A DNA stretch of 64,000 bases from Trichosporon coremiiforme. Taxonomy: Eukaryota > Basidiomycota > Tremellomycetes > Trichosporonales > Trichosporonaceae. Every line of letters starts with the position of its first letter. The stretch's first letter is position 1. A program made the translations under genes and the position numbers. The notes below the pieces were generated by a model. The model made no database searches. It was not told the origin of the DNA and worked only from the letters and a program-made list of their open reading frames with translations. Location of the stretch: assembly GCA_039545355.1 (NCBI GenBank), contig BCJJ01000020.1:124001-188000 (forward strand). The letters run 5' to 3'. Positions 11,875 through 21,799 of the stretch are shown piece after piece.

Positions 11875-12894
11875 GCGTAACAACAGACGCTCGAGAACGC
11901 ATGACAGCAGTAGAATCTCGAGAATGCAAGAAAATGAGGATAAAATGCCGACGAGAGGTTCAGTGGCCGGAATTAGCCGAATCACCCTTCGACCAGGTAA
12001 TCGTGATTTGCCTCCGCTATTGCCTTTTTCAATTGTTGGTCGGTGTTTATTGCATCTCTACTAATCGGTACCATTGAATTTTAACATGGCAGTAAGCATC
12101 ACCACCAGCCATCCAGCAAGGTCAGACGACGCTGCGCCACGAGGGGGGTGGATGCGTACCACGAAGTGCATGGATGCCGGCTACAAACTGGCGATGCAGT
12201 CCACGAGGTGAATGGACAGTGCAGCACTGATCGGCATGTCCAGCGCAGGGCCGGGGCAACATTGTCAGTATCTTGAGCCTTTCGATGTGGGGACAATCGC
12301 GGATCACCTACTCGACGATCAGAATGAGTAAAGCCAATGAACTTCACAGGCGCGGGCAGCCTGGGTTCACCAGCGCATAGGAGGGATGCATCTGGCTGCT
12401 TATCGCCCATTCCGACTCCGTCAAGCTTACGTTTGATTCGAGTGCAATGCATGCGCAATCGACCGCAGGCTACAAGAGAGTGTATAGAGCGCAAATGCGT
12501 AGAATTGTGGAAGCCGCATTGTTGAAGCTCTGTTGCACGCCTGCAAAATGTCACGAGAACACATTGGGGAACAACAAAAATTGACTGGGCACCGTGGTAC
12601 AGTACATGAAACACCGTGTTCCACCGACTGAGCGCGCGCGCGCGGTGGACAAGGTTTACTCTGCACTGAGATAAGACTGGCCTGGGATCTGCTGGCGGCT
12701 TGGTGGCATGAATTACATCTACTGTACAGGGGGAAAGCATGTACTGAGTCTCGCCCTATGTCATGCAAGTCGGGAACGAACGGTTCTTCAACTTGTCGCG
12801 ACCGTACTGTGACATGATGAGTGAGCCCAGATCTCCTTTGATCGGGCGGTGGTAGTGTGGAGTGAGGGACATAGAATGAGCTCCTAAGCAATGG
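11875..12894. other. Spacer with weak minus-strand coding candidates
   Basis: No firm gene. On the minus strand a frame near 12122-12307 (VIRDCPHIERLKILT, ending in a stop) could be preceded by a 41-nt intron (GTGAAG donor, CTGAT branch, GTAG acceptor) and a short exon starting MGDKQPDASLL near 12393. The text is protein-like but I recognise no family, so it may be a relic. Confidence 0.2.
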
Positions 12895-13531
12895 TCAATC
12901 AGGTCCAGGGGCCGCAGATGTGGAACACTGGGTAAAGACACGTGCGTGCTCGTGACGATCGTCTAACTCGAGGAGCTGGGTGGTCAGGAGGCCGTTATCC
13001 ATGATGTACTTCTTGAGTCGTTCGCTGGGCGATGCATTACTGTTCGCGAAGTGGAAGACGCAGATACCGGCCTTGTCGAACGCCGTACCACTGGCGAAAG
13101 GAACATCTCCTCCAAATCACCGACGTGAGCTTGCTGATGACGCCGCAGGTTCGACTTCCCTTGCACGAACTGGTGGCAGATTCCGTGATACGTCACGGAT
13201 ACCGTCGGGTCTCTGTCGGTGGCCAGGAGGCCATGGCCGATCTCGAGGCGATCCGCGTAAGTACCGTCGAACTTGGCACTGCACAACGTCCCGTCTCATG
13301 ACAGATCATGCATCGGGCGTCGCAATGGCTCATCAAATGATGGGCGAGCTCGACAGGATCCGGAAACTTCCTCTCGCAACAGTTCCCCGCCTGATCGACC
13401 AACACGACCTGCGTCTTGCACGTGGCGCGGGAAGGCAGAAGAGCGTGTTCAACGGCGACTACGGGACTCTGAAGCTCGGGAGTAGCTGTCCGAAGTTCAA
13501 CGGCAATGGTTTCAACATCGAGCCAGAACAC
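12895..13531 (-). pseudogene. Degenerate C2H2 zinc-finger gene
   Basis: Three stretches on the minus strand look like consecutive parts of one C2H2 zinc-finger protein but lie in different frames. Upstream (about 13290-13531): CCERKFPDPVELAHHLMSHC then CDARCMICHE. Middle (about 13090-13290): CSAKFDGTYADRLEIGHG, then ICHQFVQGKSNLRRHQQAH, a near-perfect finger lacking its first cysteine (Tyr instead). Downstream (about 12895-13080): ASGTAFDKAGICVFHFANS and a helical tail ending before TGA. No GT-AG pair of plausible size bridges either frame change, and the next finger has lost its CPxC knuckle, so I call it a decayed transcription-factor-like gene. An intron arrangement I failed to see is the alternative. 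Confidence 0.45.
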
Positions 13532-13540
13532 TCAGTCACG

Positions 13541-13822
13541 ATGGACTCCACTACACCCAGCGTGTCGGGCACATCAAGGCGCAGACGGGGCAAAGCGGGA
13601 GGAGCCAGCGCCACCAGTTCCAAATCTAGTGCTGTGCCGAGCAGCGCCGCCGGCAGCGCGACCGGCAAAAGGGCGGGTGGTGTCACCGGTGGTGGTGCAG
13701 TGAGCACGGGCGACAGCGGGGCAAGTGGCCCTTCGGGCGCCACGCGCAGGGGACAGGGACGTGCAACGGGCCGAGGAAGTGGCCGGGGAAGAGGTCGCGG
13801 AGGAGCCCGCGCGAATCCCTAA
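13541..13822 (+). CDS. Small RG/Gly-Ser-rich frame, uncertain
   Basis: A 93-residue plus-strand frame starts at an ATG in good context and is Ser/Thr/Gly-rich, ending in [16 protein letters not shown] before TAA. RG tails occur in RNA-binding proteins, but no RNA-binding domain is present and GC-rich DNA easily produces such text. It lies between two minus-strand relics. Treat as a possibility only. Confidence 0.2.
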   Translation: MDSTTPSVSGTSRRRRGKAGGASATSSKSSAVPSSAAGSATGKRAGGVTGGGAVSTGDSGASGPSGATRRGQGRATGRGSGRGRGRGGARANP

Positions 13823-13881
13823 AGCTGGTCTCGGCGGCTCACACTGGTGCCTGCGCGTTTCTCTGCTCGCGTTCGGTGCCG

Positions 13882-14777
13882 TCATCTGTCCATGGATTCC
13901 GCTGCGGCTTCGCGCCGTGCCACCTTCGCGCTGTGCTTTCTTCCCGCCGTACTATTTCTATTCAATCCATGCCTGATGTCCTCAGCGACCTTGGCGAAGG
14001 CGACCTCGAGCGGGTACGCACGCTGGGGTCAAAATAGTCTCATCATTGTGCTCACCATGAAATAGGGAAGGGAACACCAATGGTTGTCCCAGTCCTCGAC
14101 GCCACGATCCCAGTGGAGCACGACAGCCGTAGGCTGCTGGGACTTAGTCGCAAAGCTCAAATACTTCGTGTAGACATAGCGGTAGTGGATTGTAGCGAGA
14201 ACGGGGGTGGGCGAGACGAAGGCGCCTTCGGGATCTTTCAGCGCCGGGCGGATGGCGAACTGCTTGATGCCAAGTCCCTCCTCGAGTATGAGGCGCTGAA
14301 AGGGCCCACCGACGATGAAGTACCTCGTCTGAGGTTCTGGATACATGCCGATACAAACCGATACGCCCCTGCTTTTCCTCACAGTAGAAGCCGATGCCAT
14401 GAGACAGCCAGACATTGCAGAAGAGGGCGCCGGCGCGGTAGATGCCCAAGGGCCAACATCTGGAAGAGAACAGCATGCTCAAGGTACCAGAGCTGTTGGG
14501 GAACTCTGGGGAAGGAGCCCATGACCGTCTCCAGGAACTCGGTCGGCTGCGAGTCAGATAGGTAGGGTGAGAACCTGGAGCGGTACTATTTGAACGTCAG
14601 CGGAACCGAGCCCAGGAGTGACCCACGTATTGTGCTGCTGGGCAAGTCTGAGGCGGTCGAGTGACGAGTCCGCGGGAAGAATGCCACCGATACAGTGCGG
14701 GAAGACTGAAAAGACCGAGGGGGCGACGACTCTATGAGGAAAAGTTTCGTTGCGCGACGTTGACGTCCTAGCGACAT
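13882..14777 (-). pseudogene. Uncharacterised interrupted gene
   Basis: Protein-like segments run along the minus strand. The last two exons are solid: a frame through 14056-14370 (containing YPEPQTRYFIVGGPF, PALKDPEGAFVSPTPV, IHYRYVYTKYLSFATK and HWDRGVEDWDNHWCS) is joined in phase over a 33-nt GTGAGC...CCCCAG intron (14023-14055) to 13882-14022, which encodes RAYPLEVAFAKVAEDIRHG and a basic tail to TGA. Upstream pieces (YRSRFSPYLSDSQPTEFLE, WPLGIYRAGALFCNVWLSHG, VFPHCIGGILPADSSLDRL) sit in other frames; one intron near 14585-14624 is plausible but at least one change near 14372 is not explained by splicing. I do not recognise the family. It is either a gene with an unresolved intron or a recent pseudogene. 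Confidence 0.4.
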
Positions 14778-15086
14778 CGTGGGAAGGGCGCACGATGCTT
14801 GCCAGTCTCCATCCGAAGTCTGGCCATTGTCGATCCCGTCGAAGAGTGAGACAAGACTCGATCGCCGTAACTCGACTCAGTAACTACTTCTTGGGAGCCG
14901 CGCATGTTGAGGTCGCTCTTCCAGAGAACTCAGATGGCCACAACCCGACCCTCTCGCCTGTCGTCACGTAGCCCGCCCAGCCAATGAGTAGCAGCTGCTC
15001 TCAGCGTTGTCAATACTGCGTTGCTGATCCGAGAGGCTCGGGGCGCGCAGACAGGCGCCCCTGCGCCCGTTCCAACATCTATCGTG
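14778..15086. other. Spacer before tRNA-Ala
   Basis: About 310 nt in which I see no coding or structural feature. Confidence 0.3.
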
Positions 15087-15197
15087 GGGCGTCTAGCTCA
15101 GTTGGTAGAGCGCGTCATTAGCATCTGGACGAGTTTGCGAACTCAATCAGTGTCTGCTGACTTGACGAGGTCTTTGGTTCGATTCCTAAGTCGTCCA
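15087..15197 (+). tRNA. tRNA-Ala(AGC), intron-containing
   Basis: Acceptor GGGCGTC pairs with GTCGTCC and includes a G3:U70 pair, the defining identity element of tRNA-Ala. D arm GCTC-AGTTGGTA-GAGC, anticodon stem CGTCA/TGACG, loop TTAGCA to position 37 (anticodon AGC), T arm around TTCGATT with one mismatch. A 38-nt intron occupies 15124-15161 after position 37. Discriminator A. Confidence 0.9.
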
Positions 15198-16481
15198 CGC
15201 ATCGTTTTTGCATCTGTGCATGCTGTTCTGGGTCTTCTGGGGGCTTTGGGAAGCTGATTGGGCAAAGTTTGGTCGAAGACGATTGATAGGTGGTGTGGAA
15301 TTTGAGTCGAGATGGAGGCGAGACCAAGTCTTTTGCTCAGAGTCGTGTCACACCGGCTCCGCTGGCCTGGCCCGAAGGATTGCGGTCCACATTCCTTCTG
15401 TCGATGCCGGCGGAACTTGGCCATGGAAACTCTAGGGGATAGACAGTGCGTTAGGATAAGAGGTTGCTGAAATTCCCCGGTCGGAGGACTCTTATCAGGA
15501 CAAACATTGGGACAAGGTCCTCGTGCAAGCAGAGGGCTCACGCACACACTGCGTTCGAGGCGGATAATTGTCGTACGCTCACCGTCACGAGCACGGATAA
15601 ACAGACTGATAAACAGACTGCCAGTGAGTCCTTCTGATTGAGGTCCTGATTGAGGTTCGGTAACGTGGGGCATGTGCACCGACATGTGCCCCTCGCCGAA
15701 CATGAGCCGGCGTCCTTGGCAGGCTCCCCGAGGTCCCGTCGCGGTGCATAGCCGGCGGCGCATTGTTGGCAAGTGATTGCCGGGCAACCCCCCGCCGAAG
15801 TGAAGGAGTCAGTCTGGCCGTCAGTAGTCAGCGAAGGATCTGGCTGCCCAGATCTGCGCCAGTTTCCTGGAGGGATCGAGGGAGGCGGGGGAGGCGGCCT
15901 CGGCGCAGCCTCGGCTCCGTGGCTTGGCTGTGGCGGTGGCGGGCTTGGGCCGAGTCGTCATTGCTCCGAATTTTTGAACGTTTCGCGGTCCCCCACCCTC
16001 ACCCCGAGCATCCACGCCATCGCCTGCGGTCGCACGTTGTGCACTGCAACGAAAACTGCCAGTATATGCGTACATTCATTACTGACAGGATGGCCCCCTA
16101 ATAATTGATCTGCGGCCGATTACTCACGTGGATGTCTGGTATCGCAGTTCTCTGAAAATCAGTTGCCAACTATGAAGGAGCTGACATGCGCTTTGATGTC
16201 GTGGAGTCCGTCCCGATAGTGGGCCGCAACCAATTGTCTGACTGCCCACTGAGGCGGACCGTTTATAGCTCCAGAACGAACGCTGGCGTGGGATAGCCCT
16301 CGCCCCCCTTCAAGGTTGGCGCAGCATTTGCGGTCTCGTATTCGTTCACGGTAAAATGTAGTGTGAGTACGGTGATGTGCCAGGTTCAAAGACGAGCAGA
16401 GCTGAGCATGGTCGGTCGGTGCTTCTTGCTCGGCTGGTTTTGTCCATTGAGCGGACCTTTCCTCTTCTTGCCCGTCATCGA
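15198..16481. other. Gene-poor spacer
   Basis: Short frames only, none with a domain. A Gly-rich plus-strand frame at 15773-16108 looks like chance translation of GGC/GGG-rich DNA. No RNA structure was recognised. Confidence 0.25.
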
Positions 16482-16744
16482 CTATTTCTTGGTCTCAAGC
16501 TTGAACAAGCTGGGCTTTGTAACAGGCACCTCGCCGTGCAACGTCTTCAGCTTTTTTGCCTTGCTTGAGTCGATCTGGTTTGCCGTGCGTCTGTAGTGCA
16601 AGGCGCTTCTGAACTCCCTGGGCACGGCAGGCTCAGACATCTCGTACTCGGGCGGCCCAGGGAGCTCGTTGATGAGCAGGCGCGAGTGCGGCCAGATCTT
16701 CTCCTGGTACCGGAAGGGCTTGAGGGTGCAGCCTGCGCTTTGCG
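16482..16744 (-). CDS. Orphan 3'-terminal exon of an unknown gene
   Basis: An 87-codon minus-strand frame without its own ATG reads like real protein: SAGCTLKPFRYQEKIWPHSR, INELPGPPEYEMSEPAVPRE, then a lysine-rich end VTKPSLFKLETKK before TAG (16482-16484). It begins after a plausible acceptor (AAACAG) and a 37-nt intron with a GTAAAT donor. I could not extend it upstream through 16780-16950 without meeting stops, so this may be the surviving end of a decayed gene. Family unknown. Confidence 0.35.
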
Positions 16745-17444
16745 CTGTTTCCCACCAGCGGCATAACTCTCGCCAATTTACCTTCTCATAGATGTCGAGA
16801 AGGAAAGCTCCAGTTGATCATGATGGAGTCGCGAAATGGACTCTGAGAGGAAATAGGTTGGAGAGCTGTCGGCGTTCGAGGGAGGAGCAAGCTGGAGACG
16901 CCGGAGACATCACAAGCATCTCACGCATGGCGTCTCACACCTTGGCCCTTGGAAAAGACCCGCGGCACATTGCTAAGCGTGCTGTCCCGCGACCTGCACA
17001 CAGCGAAAGCGGAGCTGAGTCGGGCACTCTGCCCGCCGTGTGGTGTGGCAGTGCGGCACTTCGCTAGTCCCCCAGCAGATAAGATAAGGACAGTGAAGAC
17101 CGCATGCCAACACGGCACGCACGATCGCATTATGGCCAACGTATGCAGCCGTACAGCCCGGTTGTGGTGAAAAGGCGCTTTCTTCGCCAAATGCCTTCAG
17201 GCTCTCTGTGACTCCACATAGTTACAACTGGTTCCGCGTCGACCGGCTGGGCTCGCCTCCTTCTCTTCTTCTACCAACATCTAATACCCCCCTCCTCTAC
17301 TTACAGAGATCACCTCCCACCATGGGAAGCACGGTCTTTTAAACTGAAAAATGCCAAAGGTTTAATTATCTCGGGCAGGATTCCAGATGTAGCGTGGTGG
17401 CGCAGCCGCCGCGTTTATACCTTATCGCTTCTTCCAACGCGCTC
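16745..17444. other. Spacer upstream of the transporter relic
   Basis: Nothing supportable apart from the sequence that might belong to missing upstream exons of the orphan exon at 16482-16744. Confidence 0.2.
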
Positions 17445-17534
17445 GTCACTCTTGTGACTCTATTTCCACTTCGCGAGCGTACAGATGATGCCTTCAAAGC
17501 CACAAAGAGCAGTGGTTACGCGAAGCCGGGCCGC
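17445..17534 (-). pseudogene. Relic copy of the MFS transporter 3' end
   Basis: The segment at 17461-17520 matches 17851-17910, inside the last exon of the neighbouring transporter, at 55 of 60 aligned positions in the same orientation (for example TTCCACTTCGCGAGCG and CACAAAGAGCAGTGGT). Flanks diverge quickly. It corresponds to the last transmembrane helix region and no longer has a usable frame. It looks like a small tandem duplication, 390 nt apart, that has decayed. Confidence 0.7.
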
Positions 17535-17819
17535 TTGCGAATTGTATGGCGAATGACGAACATGCCTATACATCTGTACAAGCTGCGATTGATTCCGCGT
17601 CGTCGGGCTGGCCGGTCGCTTCTCCGTAACACCGGTTGTTAGTGTGAGCTCGTGTCCCCACCTCTGCTCCAGCGTTCAATGCAGTATTGTTGTTCATCAT
17701 ACGTGTTATGCGTTAAATGTTATACGGAATACACAGTGGCAGCCATGGCAGGCGCCTATCCTTTTTCCTTCTACCGAAACCAAATGCCCTCCTAACCTGT
17801 TACGTAATTCGCCACCAGC

Positions 17820-19314
17820 TTAAGAAGTACGCTCGACACCCTTGTCGCCGTACTTCCACTTCGCGAGCGCACAGATGATGCCTCCAAAGCCACAAAGAGC
17901 AGTGGTAACAGCGAATCCAGGCACGAAACGAGGGCCGCTGCTCTTCGGCCAGAAGAACGATCCGTAGACGGACGCAAGGTTGCCGAAGCCATTGATGAGG
18001 GCAATGGAGATGGCACGCTTCTCCTTGCCGTCGAACATCGTGGCCATCCACGAAAGGAAGATGGGAATGTTCGTCCAGATACCGGCGGCACCGAAACAGA
18101 TAAAGGCGTAGCGGACCTTGGGCTCGCCGACGGTGACACAGATGATGAAAGAGATAACGGAGAGAACGGCACCGCCACAGATGGTGTAGGCCTTCATGCC
18201 AGTGCGGTCGGCGAAGAAACCGGCAGAGCATCCGACGAACATGGAGACGGCGTAAATGGGGACAGTCATGAACTGGAGCGTACGGCCGGAGTAACCCATG
18301 GTCTCGAGGAGCGAGGGGAAGAAGTAGGAGATCGTGCCGACAGACGAAAGACAGTTGTAGATGACGAGGAAGACCCAGGTCTTGGGGTCCTTGATGGCGA
18401 GCTTGAAGGCGTCCCAGTGGCCCATGTGCTCGACCTCGGCGTCAACATCAACGTCCGAGTCGGCGGCGAGAAGACGGGCGAGGGCGAGACGCTTCTCATC
18501 CTGGGAGAGCCACTTGGTGGTCTGAGGGTAGTTGGGCAGGACGAAGTAGGCGGAGAGGGCGATGAGACAGGTCATGATGCCCTCAATGATGAAGAGCCAG
18601 CGCCAGCCGCGGATGCCACGAACACCCTCGAGGCCCTCGATGATACCACCGGCGAGGAGACCACCGAAGGCACCAGCCATCATGGTCGAAGAGTAGAGAA
18701 TCGCGACACGTTTGGCCATCTCCTTGGGCTTGTACCAGCAGGAGATGACAAGCATGATACCGGGGAAGAAACCAGCCTCAACGAGACCGAGAACGAAGCG
18801 GAAAGCGATCATGCCGCCGAGGTTGTGGACGCCGACGACGGCGATCGAGATGGCACCCCAGACGAGCATCAGAGTCGGAATGAAAATACGTGGCGTCGAG
18901 CGCGTGAGCATCATGTTCGAAGGCACTTCCCAGAGAAGGTAGCCCACGAAGAAAATAGAGAGAACGAGAGAGTAGTCGGAGGACGAAAGGCTGAGGTCCT
19001 TCTCCATACCGCCGACCTTGGCGTTCTGACGTCAGTACTGAAAATCGCTGCCACCTGCCACGACCACCCGGTGACCACCAATTACTCACTCCAATGTTCG
19101 TGCGGTCGAGGTAGTTCATGAGGAACATGAGCCAGAGCATGGGGAACAGGTGCACGTCGATCTTGCGGATGAGCTTGGCCTCCTCGGGCGTGTTGGGGAC
19201 ATAAATGTAAGGCGCGACGGAGGCGGTCTCCTTGTGGGAAATGTCGCACTTCTTGATCTCCTCCTCGCCGATGACCGCCTCGGGGTCGTACTTGACGTCG
19301 AGAACGTCGACCAT
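17820..19314 (-). CDS. MFS anion:cation symporter, allantoate permease (Dal5/Tna1) type
   Basis: A plasma-membrane major facilitator of the ACS family, which imports organic anions such as allantoate, nicotinate or pantothenate with protons; the substrate cannot be read from sequence. Two exons, 19090-19314 and 17820-19025, with a 64-nt intron; 476 residues, normal length. The cytosolic N-terminus ends in KIDVHLFPMLWLMFLMNYLD, the family's TM1 signature, followed by RTNIGNAK. About 12 hydrophobic segments follow, with ACS features FRFVLGLVEAGFFPG and SCWYKPKEMAKRVAILYSS, and a central cytosolic loop around residues 230-270. A TATA box (TATAAAAG, minus strand) lies about 65 nt before the ATG. 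Confidence 0.9.
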
Positions 19315-19379
19315 TGTTGCTGTGGAAGTAGTAGTGTGGGGAAGAAGATGCGGGGCCAGCTCGAAGAAAACTTTGAGGC

Positions 19380-19387
19380 CTTTTATA
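19380..19387 (-). promoter_or_regulatory. TATA box of the MFS transporter gene
   Basis: TATAAAAG on the minus strand, in the context GTGTATAAAAGGCC, about 65 nt upstream of the start codon. Position and match are good for a regulated fungal promoter. Confidence 0.6.
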
Positions 19388-21099
19388 CACCTGCCGGATC
19401 GACAAAACAGGTAGTCATGCACGGCAAACCGCCGGCCACTATTGGACGGTTTTATCGGTTTTGCAATATCTTAGCGCAGCCCGTGACACTCAGGTTCAGC
19501 AAGCTCTGTGGGAACCGGCCTGCCTCGTATGTGCCGAGCTCAGAAGAGTGGGGGGCCGGTGCCAGGAAGTAGGCTCCAGCGTTGCTCCATACCGGGGACC
19601 CAAAGCTTCGATTGGCGGGGCCGCTGTCCGCTGTGAACTAGGGCCAGTGCAAAAACCTTTGGCGTACCGGACGCGGGGAGCTAGGGGAGTACGTTTAGTG
19701 CTCAGCTGAGATCGCCGGCCCTGACCTGATCCGATTCGGCATGCTCGAGTCGCCAGGCACCCAGACGCGCTGGGGTCGTGATGAACGCCACGGCCCGAGT
19801 GGGGCTACGGTGGCCTACCGCCGGCTGAAGCGTGGGTGCCCGTCGAACCCCACCTGGCCACATCCAAGCCCTGCACAGTCGGGTTGAAGTCCACCTGTTC
19901 AGCTCAGGTGAGACATGTGATGCTCTCGGACCTCTGTTACCCCATGCCGCCATCTCGCTCGGAAGGTTAGCCGGCGTCAGTCCAGCCGGTGAGCAAGAGA
20001 GGGGCCCAGGACTGCGCATCTGCTTTCCCTCTGTTCAGCCTTTGATCGCAGCCTCTGATCTCATCGCCAGCAGCCTCACCGAATAGACTTGCTGATGACA
20101 AAAAATTGTCTGCCCGAGGATGAGTCCCCACCTGCAACAACCCGGCGTATCGATGCATCGATGAGATCGTTGAGAACGTGCCGGCCAGTTAGAGACGCTG
20201 CGATCGCGGAGTGATGGGTCTGGCCCGAGTGCCAGGGGAAACCAACCGTGGGGTTTGGCGAATCAGCGACCGCGGTCGTCCGCGACCGGACAGTTCCATT
20301 CCAATATCGAGGTCTCGTGACTTTCCGTGCCGGATTCTGTGCCGGATCTGTCTCGCTCCCTTTCTGGGAACCTTGATTGCATGCCGCGTTCCTCCCGCTT
20401 GGCGCTAGCTGACGAGTCTGACAACCGCTGGCAGCCCTGGTTTTGCCCCCGGAGAGCGGCGCCAAGCCCTGGCGCACCGTTCTTGGAAGCATTTAGCAAC
20501 CGTCGGAACACCTGAGAGGCACCTGGCGCACCTGATGCGACTGGCCATTGACCGATGAGCTCCACGGCCTCACGAAACTCGCACTGTCTAAGACATGCCT
20601 CGCCAAACGCGCTTAATTCGGCCTGGCACAGAGTTGCAGACGCCCAAAGCGTCTTGTTTTCGTACAATGCGCCCCGCTGACTCGAGACACTCGCATCCCC
20701 CCACACAGCGCTCTGGGGATCCAAAGCTAGTTGGCCGGGGCCGCGTTGGGCCGCCGCTCAAGTCCGGGGCCACGAGAACTCTCCGAGTTGCTGGCTGATC
20801 CAGGGCGGTGTCGTGATCGGTTCGGTTGAGCGACATACAACAGAAAATTCATGAGAATCTCCTCACCGGCCTCTTTCCAGCGCTTGGGGCGGCATGTGCC
20901 GGCTAAGCAACGGCAATCGCAGGTTGATCGGCAGGTCGCCGAACCGGCATGGATAGTGACCGACGGACCCTGAGCTAACGGCCTCCGACTATGCCGATGC
21001 CGGATCTGCATCCGTCCGCCGGCCAATCGACCTCTGCAACCCGCAAAAGAACATACCGAAGCATGCTATGCATGCAGAAGAACATGCAAAAGGAAGAGC
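19388..21099. other. Spacer with a weak repeated segment
   Basis: No supportable gene. Two segments, near 19589-19632 and 20710-20755, share the order GGGGAxCCAAAGCT, TTGGC and GGGGCCGC and could be copies of a short dispersed element, roughly three-quarters identical by eye. Confidence 0.25.
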
Positions 21100-21169
21100 T
21101 TCCTGACGGAGAATCGAACTCCGATCTCCCGCGTGACAAGCGAGCATACTAGCCGTTATACGATCAGGA
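21100..21169 (-). tRNA. tRNA-Asp(GTC)
   Basis: Minus strand: acceptor TCCTGAT/GTCAGGA (one G:U), D arm around GGCTAGTAT, anticodon stem CTCGC/GCGGG with loop TTGTCAC (anticodon GTC), T arm CGGAG-TTCGATT-CTCCG. No intron, unlike the other four tRNA genes here. Confidence 0.93.
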
Positions 21170-21799
21170 ACGGACGGCTTGCAAGGCCACTTCTTGATCG
21201 CCTGGTTGGCGCAAGCTTATGTACTTTCATGGAAAACCACAGGCGCGGGATTCCGGCCAGAGGGAGGGATATCAAGCTGTCGACGGCATGCAGATCGTGT
21301 CTTGGCGCGAGAGAGACCCGTGGTCGCTCATTGACACTGGCATCAACTGGGCGGGGTATCTGAACAGCTCACCCTCAACTCACTAGCAGAACTCGGCACA
21401 CCGTTCGAGAGGAAAGCTCAGTGCCAGGCTCTGCCTCAGTTGCGAATCCCCCAAATCCATGCGGCCGCCGAGTCGCAATCGTAGAATGTCTGGGGTCGGT
21501 TATCAACGGGCATATCGTGACTGATCCCTCTTCTGCCCCCGCACTGTAGGTTTCATCTTGCCAATTCGAGGCGTCGTATAGTTCGCTTTCCTTAGTCACC
21601 GACGCCACCCTGGACTCAGTGGCAGCAAAGTCTGGATATTGCATCTGGATATCCCGCACCGTGCGTGGGCCGATCTTAGTCCGCTGCGGGGTAAACCACG
21701 AAATGCCCTGAGGTCATCGACTTACACCCGATCCGGTCGCTGTTCACAGCCCGAAGCCACTGTCATCAGTTGGGGAATGCTTTCCAAGCGACTTACACC
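21170..21799. other. Spacer between tRNA-Asp and the intron-dense locus
   Basis: About 630 nt; a minus-strand frame at 21375-21659 has no recognisable motif. It may hold 3' exons of the locus that follows. Confidence 0.2.

Noticed and set aside
12099..12740. 213-codon minus-strand frame
   Set aside because: Cys/Arg/Ser-rich chance-like composition; a different frame in the same stretch looks more like protein, and neither has a recognised domain.
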